A stretch of DNA of 64,000 nt from Odiellus spinosus. Taxonomy: Eukaryota; Arthropoda; Arachnida; Opiliones; Phalangiidae. The stretch covers positions 7,814,501 through 7,878,500 of the forward strand of contig OY987226.1 in the NCBI GenBank assembly GCA_963920705.1, given 5' to 3'. The position numbers and the translations under genes were made by a program. A model generated the notes under the pieces. The model was not told the origin of the DNA and searched no databases. It saw only the letters and a program-made list of their open reading frames with translations. Below are positions 48,881 through 60,877 of this stretch, in pieces (position 1 is the stretch's first letter; the number at the start of each line of letters is the position of its first letter).

Positions 48881-51800
48881 GTAAGTGATTAATTTTGAAT
48901 TTTAACGAGAAATCGAGGTTGTTGCGAAGGGGAATATACTTAAAATGCCGCTTCTCGTTATTACTGAAGAGGTGGGTGGCCGGGTGACTGACTTCAAGTG
49001 TGCAGGGGTGTATTGGTTAAAATCGACTAGTCACTTATGCACCTTAAGAGAAGGTGACACGATATTTCCCGTTTCTTATTGCTGAATTATGTATCAGTGT
49101 TATGTCGGTTTTCTTTGGGCTCCTTAGCAATCCAAAATACGTTGCGTCAATGACTTTCCTAGTGCTCCGCAGTCGGAGTATCTCGTCCGATTAAGCTTAA
49201 TTTGCATATTTATGATTTATTATTGTATGCTACGCGATAAAGAACACCGAATATAAAATGGCCTGTTATCCATGGGGGAACAAATTTAGAATCGAGATGT
49301 TGAACACTGGCCAAAGATCCTTGAAATTTGGCTGAAATTTCAAAATGTGGGAAATTATCTTAAAAATCCCAAAATATAACTTTAGAATCCAAAAATCATC
49401 AAAGCCTAGCTGGCAAGTGTATCTGACCCTCGGTTAAAGCCCAAGGTTAATCCGTTTTCATTCAAAATTTCCATCGCCACCACTTTTAAGTCTGAAGGTG
49501 CTATAAAACCTTTACTTCTATTGACTGTGATGTTGAAGGCAATTTGATCAATATGGAGGGTCATTTGACAGGCGTTTCTCATTGAATAGAAATTGCTCCG
49601 GCGGCTTGTACAATCTTTGGTTGCTGGTATAAGACGACCAATTTTCCCGACTTTACGATGGCTCGCAATTTATATTAGCTAATGCGGCGTACTCCTCGCG
49701 TCGCTTTGATTAAGGTATTTTATGAAGTTGGAAATGATTTTACTCTCTGTAAGATATTAAAGGGTGTTCGAGCCTGTTTGTGTATATATGAAAATCGATG
49801 GTGGCATATAGATTTCCGAACGTACGTGTTTAAGACAAGCGTTAAAATAATCGTTCGGTTTAGGGTTTGTATGTTGTAAAGCGGACACTCGCTCTTACAC
49901 TAATTAGGTTTCCAAGGTTTTGATGAATTTGGGCCAGTTTCATTATAGAGATGAAAGCTAATTAGAAGGTGTTAGTCGACTATTGACCCAATAAAATAAT
50001 GTGAATGTCAAAGAAACTTATGTTTTTTTTATGGTTTTACATTCCCATTTCGTTTTAATTAGAAATTAGGCTTCGATGAATTCCGCAAAATATTTGGGGA
50101 TAAGGATAGCCAAATCTCAAATATCACACTCAAGGGCTTAATTCGAATATAGTTTGAAAGCAGAAGAAAGAGATAAAAGCGTGTTGACGTCATTACACAT
50201 CTCCACATCTATGCGTTTCATTTTCTTTATTATCTCGTTAAAGACTTGGGCAAAAAATATATGGGTTGCTGCTTCTCACTTCCCCTCTTTTCAATTCTCC
50301 TTGGTATCTAGGAAATGGGATTGCCTTATTCCATTTCATACTCCCTTTGAATAAAAAAAAGCCTCAAGATCTGGCTGAACTGCAAGGTCATTTCGAAGCT
50401 TATCATATACTTGAAAAAACCTCAAAATTTGGATTCGCTTGACCGAAATTGGGCCGAATGAAAGTGTACTATATATAGTGATCGATAACTGGAACAAAAA
50501 TAGAAAGTCCATATATATATTTCTGGGGTCCCAGGACTTCCCCATTCTTTTTTCTCGCGTTGGAGCTCGATCTCTTCTTAACGGTATATTTTCTATCCCT
50601 CCCCTCTTCTTCATCTCCTCCCTACGTCAATTTTCAGCTCGATTTGATTTGAACAAGCCTCGAAAACGTAGGACGTTAAGATAAAAAATGCTTTGTTACC
50701 AGAATGGTATTACCAACGTCTCTGGTCCCTGCGTAGCAAAGCCGGATTACGTTGATTTTCATCCTTATAAACATGAGCTATGGATAATGTCCTTGAGTTA
50801 GGAATCCTATTTTCCAATCCATTATCACGCGTGTTAACAGAATTTATCTCGGAGAAGAAGTTAGGAAATTGGAGTAATCTTTGTCTATTTTCGTGAACTT
50901 TGACCTAAAATATCTCTATACATTGAGGTCACTGAATGCTGTGCTATATATTCGGTAATTAAGCTCAATATGAAGCGAATAGAAACTAGAACACATCTAA
51001 TTCAGCGCTCAAGAACATTCAGTACTGACCCTCTATTTCGAATTTTATATGTGCTTGGAAGGGTTCTTGATAGAAGTAAAGTCCAGAGTATGTGTAATTA
51101 CAGTTCGAAGGTGGGCGGGGCACTTTCATTAAAGATTTCGAAACATTTTAAGATTTCGGCCTCAATGTAAGGAATTGAATATCCCGTGACTCGTTCATTT
51201 TCAACTTTAATTGTAACCGTAAAAATCCGTTTTTGTTTTGATTAAATCCTGATCAAATTAATTTTAAGACTATGATTATTATTAAATTAAATTTTATCTG
51301 ATTAAAAATCAGATTAAGTGTACTCTCTGAAATTTAGGGCTTTTCACTTCATAATGGGGCCACAGTTTAATTTTTTTGTTTCTTTAGGCCTAAATTTTAA
51401 ATTTTGTGACAATTTTGAGGTTTTGGTTGAAGCAAAGTCTACAACCGTTTTAACTTATCGCGTTGCTAACTCGCGTGGTATTACTATTCGCTCATGGTAT
51501 ATAGTCTTAAGCTAGCCAAGTCTTATATAGCTTTGTTTCTTGCTGAAAAGAAAAGTTGTGACGGGGACCTCGTTATACCCCTCTCCCCATTTCTTAATAT
51601 CGATCTATAAATTTTTCCTCGAGCTAGCGGCGGTCCCGAGGAACGATGCGATTCGAGCGATGGGTAAAAAGTTGCGCAGACAGATGGGTTGGTCCCCCTC
51701 ATTATTATTTCTAGCTCAAGTCCCACATCCCCGACCCTAACCGTATATACATATAGCTATCTTAGCTAGCTAGGTTGCCCGAAGGACCCAAGGGTATTTT

Positions 51801-52023
51801 GGCAGGGCCATCCGTATATAGCTTCCAATTTTTCCACACGACCTTACCTAATATACCCTACTAAACTTCTATATATTGTAGAAAATATGTATAGGGTATA
51901 TTAAGAAAAGTTATTATTAGAAAGAAAACTTCCAAACAAGGTATATTGCTTATTTAACAATACTTGTAATGGGTACAAGTACCTAATAATTTGTTTCGGA
52001 ATATAAACGAGGTTTCAGCTTGA
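48881..52023. other. non-coding stretch
   Basis: About 3.1 kb. Open frames of up to 92 codons (50336-50614 minus, 50439-50684 plus) overlap each other on opposite strands and show no domain. No repeat structure recognised. Confidence 0.5.
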
Positions 52024-52375
52024 TTGATATCAGAAGCCGATGAAACCCTCCTTTGAAGTTTATTACTCCCGGGTCTTGTCTACCCTTTTCTGTATGGGTT
52101 AGTTTCAAAAAGCGCGATTCGTACGCCTCCTAACGGTAGATATTTTCGGAGCGGGAGTTCGTCGAACGAATATCACTAGCAGCCTTGGAGTTCGTCAAAA
52201 AAAACGTCGTCGTTTGTGGAGAGAGAGAATTTCCAATTTTCCGTAGACAGGGTGGTATGAAGTAGGACCCCTCCGATCTCGAAAATTGGGAATTTTACCC
52301 ATACAGAGAGGAGCTCTATATGGAACATTAGAGTAGTAGACTTCAAAGGAGGGTTTCATCGGCTTCTGTTGATAT
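52024..52375. mobile_element. 338-bp MITE, family A copy 3, with 7-bp target duplication
   Basis: The element (52031-52368) has the CAGAAGCCGATGAAACCC termini and is in the same orientation as copy 1. TTGATAT flanks it exactly (52024-52030 and 52369-52375). Sequence identity to copy 1 is high by eye, including the GA-rich run and the TCGTCG strings. Confidence 0.93.
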
Positions 52376-54760
52376 TCAAACAATTTAGAATCATAATTTT
52401 CCCTTTAACCTCCGTTCATTTCTTCCTTTAAAAAAATCTCCAAAAATAACCACCGTATGGAGTTAAATTCTAGAAAATCCAACGTTTGTTGTATAATATC
52501 TCTCAGCTTTTATTATTTTTCTTTCAAACCTTTTCCATTAGTTCAAGCACTGTGACGATTTTATCAAAATTGAAACTTTTAGATAAACAATGTAGCGCTA
52601 GTTTATAGATTGAAAACGTAATATTTCGAATTTAATTTAAAAAGACATTTCGAACACTTTATGGGAAACGATTGAAATAGAAATGGAAAGCTTTTTATTA
52701 AAAAAAAAAATCTTCTTTTATGTCAATATTAACCTTTGAAACGATCTTCGTGTGAGAAATTTCAATCGTTTTTGATTGCTTCCGCACCGGTCGTTTATGT
52801 GTGCAATACGATATAAGTATTCATTTTTTAGCTACACCTAATTTAGTGTATGGCTATTCCATTCGTCACGGTGTTGCCGTTGCCGACGCCGCCGTTGGAA
52901 AAGACGAAAAACCAGTACTCGCTTTTGAATTTTTAAAAATCGCGAAAAGCGCTTAATTTTGAAAATTTGAATACGCGAATGTAATAAAGGGAATATAGGA
53001 CAGTTACATAATAATTAATCATTATTATTTATATATATATATATAATACTTCTGGTGGGTTTCAAGTGAATCGAGCAAAAGTCCAAAAATGAGCCCTGTA
53101 TTAAAATTTAAATGTTCGTAACTTTTCTCTGCGACCTCTTACATATAAACCAATTGCACCATTAGAAAGTAGACATTCCATAGATTAATTTAAATAATAA
53201 AATCCCGATTCGCCACTAATAGAAATCGAGCAAAATTTCCAAAAAATGACCCACATCTAATGGCTGTAACTTTTAGAGGTGTGGCTATTCTATGAGCTTG
53301 CCCATCTTGTTATTATTATTATTATTATTAGAAGCTCAACGTTTGTAACTTTATGTTATAGTAATGTTATATATCTGAGAAATTGAATTGCAAATGATTC
53401 CCGTAGAATGTTAAAGGTAAAGTATAAGCGTAAAAAGATAATAACCTATGATAAGCTATTTAAAAAGAATTTAAATGTCGGGCCAATCATATTATTTCAT
53501 CCATCAAACAGTGACACAAGTTGTAAAGTCCTGACATTAACTAATAGGCCGGCGTTTGATACCAAAAACTTGTCTAAATATTCCTTGAAGATTGAAAAGC
53601 TGATCCATTTATAGCTCTGGCAAGTTTCCCTTTAAAATCCCCAAAACCTTTATTTCTCTTTATTGTATCTTCTATACTTGACTATATTTATATTTTTCAA
53701 TCGTGTACTTGCCCTTTAGGTAAGGAAATACGTTTTGGTCGGTAGGTTTTAATCAAGATCCAAGCGAGTAAGGGCTTTACGTATTTAATATCGATATCTA
53801 ATATCGAGGATTACACTAGACCATATTGGAGAAAACGTATAGATGAATACACCATAGGGGTGAGAGGGGTAAAAGCTAGAGTAGAAAATCGATGGATAAA
53901 GTTATTCGAGCGTGGCTTGACTCGTCTTTGGGCTTGTGTCCCCTTACTCTTCCTCCCTTCTTCAACCGTTCTCTTCGGCTTAATTATTAATTTAATTAAT
54001 TTTTTTCGGACTAGGGAGGCAGGGGTGCAGTTACCGAGAATCTCCAGCGTTAAAGTTCGCGGAGAAATTATTCGCTCGTTCGATAAAGAGATTCGCAGCC
54101 GTCTTTAGCTCCGCAGATATCAATCGATATTAACCGGCTAAGCCAGTTTATAAAGCCCTTTTGCGCTGAGCGGAAAACGTAGCGGAATTTTAATCATTAA
54201 TTTGCGGAAATGTTATACTAAAGGATTTATACGTAAAGAGGAGACTCGTGTGGATTATCTTGAATAATATTTCGGACAATTAATACCGTATATATTACGA
54301 TAGAGAGTTAATTACATTAATAATTAATAATGGTTACGAGTTTAGTGATAATTACTCATTTAAAATCGATTAGAACGTTTTTACACTCGTGATACGAAGC
54401 ATAAATTAAAATTTGAATCGCGAAGTAAAATTGAAAGTTTCTGGGCGTTTGGTTTTGGATAAATTGTTAATTAACTAGCACCTGTATTTGAAACCAATTA
54501 TAAGATCGCTGAATTAATTAAAGTGAAGATTTCATTTTAAATTAAATTATCCCTTTGAATAATTAACAGTTATAGATTATTATGAAAGCTTCAAAAGAAA
54601 TGAATAACACAGTTGTTAATTTTATAAGTTCACTAAATACCGTTCCGCAAATAACTATTAATAGAAAAATATATTATTAAACATATTTCAAATGTAGATG
54701 TTTAATATTTTTAGTTTTTTCTACTCGTATTCAAAATTTTAGTTTTAGCTCCTGTTTATT
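52376..54760. other. non-coding stretch
   Basis: Contains a CG-rich string near 52869-52898, a TA run at 53031-53046 and a (TTA)7 microsatellite at 53310-53330. A less AT-rich block lies at 53860-54120, with an 82-codon open frame and no domain. No gene recognised. Confidence 0.5.
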
Positions 54761-55549
54761 TAAGCCTAATTTCAAACGACGATTAAGCCTAATTTCAAAC
54801 GTCGATTAAGCCTAATTTCAAACGTCGATTAAGCCTAATTTCAAACGTCGATTAAGCCTAATTTGAAACGTCGATTAAGCCTAATTTGAAACGTCGATTA
54901 AGCCTAATTTGAAACGTCGATTAAGCCTAATTTGAAACGTCGATTAAGCCTAATTTGAAACGTCGATTAAGCCTAATTTCAAACGTTCTTTAAGCCTAAT
55001 TTCAAACGTTCTTTAAGCCTAATTTCAAACGTTCTTTAAGCCTAATTTCAAACGTTCTTTAAGCCTAATTTCAAACGTTCTTTAAGCCTAATTTCAAACG
55101 TTCTTTAAGCCTAATTTCAAACGTTCTTTTAGCCTAATTTCAAACGTTCTTTTAGCCTAATTTCAAACGTTCTTTTAGCCTAATTTCAAACGTTCTTTAA
55201 GCCTAATTTCAAACGTTCTTTAAGCCTAATTTCAAACGTTCTTTAAGCCTAATTTCAAACGTTCTTTAAGCCTAATTTCAAACGTTCTTTAAGCCTAATT
55301 TCAAACGTTCTTTAAGCCTAATTTTAAACGTTCTTTAAGCCTAATTTTAAACGTTCTTTAAGCCTAATTTTAAACGTTCTTTAAGCCTAATTTTAAACGT
55401 TCTTTAAGCCTAATTTTAAACGTTCTTTAAGCCTAATTTTAAACGTTCTTAAAGCCTAATTTCAAACGTTCTTTAAGCCTAATTTCAATTGTTCTTTAAG
55501 ACTAATTTAAAACGTCGTTTTAGCCTTATTTCAAACGTCGATTAAGCCT
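54761..55549. repeat. 23-bp minisatellite, about 34 copies
   Basis: The unit is TAAGCCTAATTTCAAACGTT plus CTT. Units fall into ordered blocks: CGTCGAT variants first (with a GAAACG sub-block of five), then CGTTCTT variants, a sub-block with TTTTAG junctions, then a TTTTAAACG block near the end, and finally degenerate CGTCG units. This pattern records successive block duplications. Confidence 0.96.
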
Positions 55550-57042
55550 GACAAAACTTCTTTTGCGCTGTTTAACAAAGAAAAAACTGAAACAAAGAGA
55601 AATTTCAGTATTTTTTAAATAATACTTATATATAAATGCCACATAACTAGTAATTAATATAATTAAACCGTCATTTGTTATACATTTTTAAGATCCGTCG
55701 TTTTTTACGGAAATAGCTGCTAGTATTTTATAATTATCGTGAAATTTGACCTTTGAAATACCGTCAGCGAGACTCCCTAAATCTATGATCAATCGCGTCC
55801 ATATATACATAATACTTTTAGCTCTGTTTATTTTTTAAGTTGGTTTTTATGCCAAACATAAAACATACATTTAACGATACTACTTGGTCGATCATTAGGG
55901 AAGTAACTCTACTATTCCAGGGCCATTGTAATTTAACTAGATAATAATCCGCTAAAAAAGCTTAAATTTCGCTCGATGAAAATCGAACCTTTATAAAGTA
56001 TATACATATACACACATGCCGTGTTTGTTAAAAAACATAACACGGCAGCCGGTATATACACACATGAACGAGTAATTTTCTCGTTGGGATTAGGGGCGAA
56101 GATGACCTTCTATGGTGCGCACTCAAAACCGAAGATGAAAGCATGAGCGCTAGAGCTGAACAACTTTTTTTTTTCTTCTTTATTTAGCCTGTTGCGTGAT
56201 TAGAGCGAGCTACGGGATTCTTTCAACCATTAAAATGGACAAGATATATGTATACTACTAAGTGAAGCGTAGGAGAACTAAATCTTGTTTAAATTATAAA
56301 GGCGCGTTCACAAGCGAGCGTAAAGGGCGTGGCTTCGAAGGATTTTTAAGCAAATCCATTTGTTTACGCATTGCTTCTTTGAAATTAGCTTAATTTTGTC
56401 ATCTTCAGTCTTGTGGCTCCAATTTTAAAACCCTGACAATAGGTAATCGCGTATGATAACGCTGCTTTACTTCGGTTGAGTTCTAATTTCAACCAAAACG
56501 GTCCTTGCGCAATGTTTACATCTAGACCGGATTTTATTCTGAAAAATTCGATATCGTTTTTAAATTACTTTTTCAAAAACTTTTGAATTTTTCCTATTTC
56601 GATTTTATGGTTTGGGTTGGATGACTATTTTCATCTTAAAATGAATGTTTATTTTTCTTTACGAGTACGAGCACTAGGATGTTACACAGACCTATCCGTT
56701 TTTTGTTTAATTTTTGGATTGACTTCCTAAAGTAAATTATTTTCGCTTGATATTGGTTTAGTAACATTTTTGAAACCCCTTGACTTTTTTTTTGTTATAA
56801 AAGGCAAGTCTTACATAAATAAATTTATGTTATTTATAAAATCAATATAGATTAAGATTGGCCACCCAATATGCAACATATATAACTAAATAATAATAAT
56901 AAATCAAAACCTAAACTCAATCTTTAAATTTGAAATAACTTATTCATTATTCGGTTCTATTATTTTAAATGAAAATAATTTTGATTCTATTAAGATGGGT
57001 GCAAGGTGAGGATTTAGCTCTAGGGGAAAAATGAGGAATAAT
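55550..57042. other. non-coding stretch
   Basis: AT-rich DNA. A GTTTGTTAAAAAACATAAC inverted string lies near 56025-56043. No gene recognised. Confidence 0.5.
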
Positions 57043-57691
57043 TAGTTTACGTGGCAAAATTAACAGTTTATGTGGCAAAATTAACAGTTTACGTGGCAAA
57101 ATTAACAGTTTACCTGGCAAAATTAACAGTTTACCTGGCAAAATTAACAGTTTACCTGGCAAAATTAACAGTTTACCTGGCAAAATTAACAGTTTACCTG
57201 GCAAAATTAACAGTTTACCTGGCAAAATTAACAGTTTACCTGGCAAAATTAAGTTTACCTGGCAAAATTAACAGTTTACCTGGCAAAATTAACAGTTTAC
57301 GTGGCAAAATTAACAGTTTACGTGGCAAAATTAACAGTTTACGTGGCAAAATTAACAGTTTACGTGGCAAAATTAACAGTTTACGTGGCAAAATTAACAG
57401 TTTACGTGGCAAAATTAACAGTTTACGTGGCAAAATTAACAGTTTACGTGGCAAAATTAACAGTTTACGTGGCAAAATTAACAGTTTACGTGGCAAAATT
57501 AACAGTTTACGTGGCAAAATTAACAGTTTACCTGGCAAAATTAACAGTTTACCTGGCAAAATTAACAGTTTACCTGGCAAAATTAACAGTTTACCTGGCA
57601 AAATTAACAGTTTACCTGGCAAAATTAACAGTTTACCTGGCAAAATTAACAGTTTACCTGGCAAAATTAACAGTTTACCTGGCAAAATTAA
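57043..57691. repeat. 21-bp minisatellite, about 31 copies
   Basis: The unit is CAGTTTACCTGGCAAAATTA plus A, with an alternative ACGTGG form. The order is a few ACGTGG/ATGTGG units, a block of ACCTGG, one 19-bp unit near 57243, two ACCTGG, a block of about eleven ACGTGG, then a block of about nine ACCTGG. Because 21 is a multiple of three, long repetitive frames are open on both strands; the 19-bp unit shifts them. These are not genes. Confidence 0.96.
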
Positions 57692-60445
57692 TCATTTGTG
57701 TGGAATAGTTAGTAATTACTTTTGTATCATTATGAATTAAATTTAGGTAAACAATGCTGATCGTTTAGCATTTATTTTTAAATTCTGGGAATCAGTTTAT
57801 ATTGACCTTAAATAAATTAATTATATGATACAGTATATAGTTACTGAACTGATTATAAATATCCTACAATATTTCTAATTGTTTCCGCATATTGATTATA
57901 GTTTGATATCCGATTTAGTTTAATCTTTTGAATTTTCCGGCGTAAACATCGACTTAAGGCATTTATCATTAATCTCTGTTCCGGAACTATTTGTCATTTT
58001 CGTTGTTAAGAAGGATTAAATTTTCATTTGTATCGTAATTATAATGTATAGAATCCCGTACGAAATATCTACGTGTCTATACCTATAAAGCTTTACTATA
58101 ACTTTGCGTAATTGCATCCATTTGCTGGTAATATTACAACCAATCGATATATAGTTCTCAAATAGCGGATTAATTTCATTGTAATCCCTTGTAAATCAAA
58201 GTATTAAAGAAACAATGATACGCCCGAATTTGTCTTAAAGGAAACATATCACGAAAACATCTCGATTTTAATTACAATAAAATAAATTTGATTTGAGAGA
58301 TATTGCCCTTCGAGGAACTGGTTCCCGAAGCAGTTCGAGAAATCGATTCACACGACTGCAACTAAACTTCTTGAAACTTTAAATCGACTCCAAAGTTTGG
58401 AGTAAAACCGGTTTCTTATGGGAGTTTAGATCTCTAACAAAGCTGCAACTAAGTAAACTAGTGTTGGTAATCAAAAAGCAATTATCTTAAGATTTTTCCA
58501 GATAATTTAATTATATCGGTTAAAGTTATGGGTGAAATCTAATCCGTGGTTAAAAAATAAATAGATTTGGTTTATTTGATTATATAATTGTAATTTCAAG
58601 ACTACTTTCATCTTTGTGCGATTTAACATTGAGTATCAATCCGCCTTAGATCTTCCCGTTATGTCAACTTCTCTTGGTACAAACAAATTCTTTTAACGTA
58701 ATTCTCGGGAAAAGAAAATTACATTTCTAATAAACATGATAAACTTAACTGTATATTGACTCAAAGTAATTAAAATTTAGTTTTAATTTGTTAGAAAGAT
58801 TTAAATCTCATTAGGGAATAATATTGAACACACTTCCACTTACCTTAAAATTTGAATTAATCCCAAACTTAACGTAAGTTTTCAGCCCTTTTAAAACAAA
58901 TTAGTGATTCAAGAAGTCTGAGATATAATACGAAGTTTAAGGCTTGGTATATAAACTTTTCCTTCCTATAACTCCCAGTGTATTAAAACATATCCGTCTC
59001 TGTTGGAGATTTCAGTGAATATAAAGCTAAATTTCTGTCTAAATCTAATTACGAATTAATTTCTTAGAGATAGAGACTTAAGCTTACCTTTTTACCTAAT
59101 GAACTCTTAAACTGAATCGGACTACACCACATTTTCTTTAATGGATGAGAAATGTTGAGGGATTTACCGATCGTGATGTTTTTGCTGCTTTTATAATTAA
59201 AGCTAAACTTGATGGATTAGAATTTTACGGGAACGACTTAAAAGAGGGTTTAGGCTTTAAATGATTCTGTCGTCCGGGTTGGGGTTGCCTTGCCCCCCTT
59301 AAAACTTTTACAACTCATATAGAGATAATAATGTTCGACATTTCATTTCTAAAGCTACTTTTATTTCTATTAGATTTATAACTACGTATTACTCCGCCAT
59401 ATCTTTCATTATATTGCAAACTAATTTCGATCCTAAGTTGAATGATAATCCGTTTCAGTTTTCAGCATATTTCAAAGCTTCGCTCCGAACTATCGTTAAG
59501 AAATCAAGTCCCCGTGATTATATGGAAATTAGCTTTATACGTTGTAGACAGGAAATGATTTAGACTAAATTGCAAACGCTAGCAATATATTCGGATTTTG
59601 GTTCTAAGGGTTTAAAACCGAGGCGTTTCTCCTAACCCTAGCTGTACCGTTAAGTTCCGAAACTATCTGCTTTATCAGCGTTAATCTCCTAGGGAACCTA
59701 CTTAAGTGATTATATTAAAACTAAAAATTAATTAATGATATAGATGAGAATTAGGGGGGAAATACGAATATATCATTTAGATCGTACGCTATGAAGTCAG
59801 TTTGGGGAAATATGGGACTATTAGCAGGACTGCATGGACCTTAATGCGAAATTTAACTGGCTAAGATATTAATAGGTTAATGCCTACGTAGGATTATTAT
59901 TATTAAATAGTATATGCTTATTTGAAACATAGATTTTCAATTTTTATTTATATGTTGTGAGAAAGTATTTTGGAAAAATTAATAACTTTTTATCTTTTGA
60001 ATCTTTAAAAAGTTCCATTAAAATCCCCGCGATTTTTTTTCTTAACTACAATTTAATCCTTTCTAAGAGGGTTAGGGGTCAATATAGATAAATTAAAACG
60101 CTTTTATACACTATATTTAATTGATGAATAGCCCTAGTATTAAAATACCATTACAATAATTAATCCCTTGAAGGTTGCTTCTCCCTGAACATTTCTATTA
60201 TCTGCTTTAGTTAATTTTAATTAAAATAGAATAAATTAACCCTTTTACTTTCACGGTACGTCCATCCGCTTTAGGCGAAGGTCAATCCCATGATTAAATT
60301 ATACCCTTGAAAATTCGATTAAAATATATTATTAAGTAAATTTTCATTTGACCGAAATCCCATTCGATCGAAAACATTATCGGTTCCATTATTAACCGAT
60401 TTGTCGAGTTTAGGCTTAGATTAGATTTAGTAAAATTATTTATCA
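57692..60445. other. non-coding stretch with two repeat fragments
   Basis: 58318-58362 is a deleted copy of the repeat at 27538. 59381-59425 is a copy of the block seen at 15526 and 35077. Otherwise AT-rich and without recognised genes. Confidence 0.45.
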
Positions 60446-60877
60446 CTAACACCAGAGGTATATAATAGCCCCCTTCGGGGGAAAGTATGAAAGGTAGGCA
60501 AAATCGACGAACAACAAGTGCCCGGCGTAAATCGCGGCGGATCGACACACCGCTTTACTTCCAAAAAATAGTTACACCATTTTGAACCTCACTAAATTTT
60601 CCCTACGCACACTTCCGGAACTCGCGAGCTGAAGTCAACCTTCGACTCCATTTTAACAGACAGCCTGACTCCTGAGACAGGAAGTTCTAAACACAAATCG
60701 AGCCGTCTTGTTTATACAAAGACCATTTACTAGAGTAGCGACATTGAGAAGTCCAGCGCGAGCTAGTGGCCTAGATAGTCAGCAGCGGGCTCTTGTTGTT
60801 CGTGATTTTTAGCATTGGTAGTATAGGGGCTTTCATACTTCCCCCCGAAGGGGGTTATTATATACCTCTGCTAACAC
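60446..60877. mobile_element. 418-bp MITE, family C, with 7-bp target duplication
   Basis: The element (60453-60870) begins CAGAGGTATATAATAGCCCC and ends with the near reverse complement; the inverted repeats extend about 85 bp with a small internal gap, including CGAACAACAAG. CTAACAC flanks it exactly (60446-60452 and 60871-60877). An 8-bp reading (CTAACACC) is possible if the element's first C is lost. The interior is GC-richer and has no long open frame. A frame of 84 codons at the left edge is not a gene. Confidence 0.88.

Noticed and set aside
50336..50684. Overlapping frames of 92 (minus) and 81 (plus) codons
   Set aside because: No recognisable motif, opposite-strand overlap and ordinary composition; expected by chance in 64 kb.
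56965..57740. Open frames of 93-229 codons with 7-residue peptide repeats on both strands
   Set aside because: By-product of the 21-bp repeat; the 19-bp unit shifts frames without any sign of selection to keep one open.
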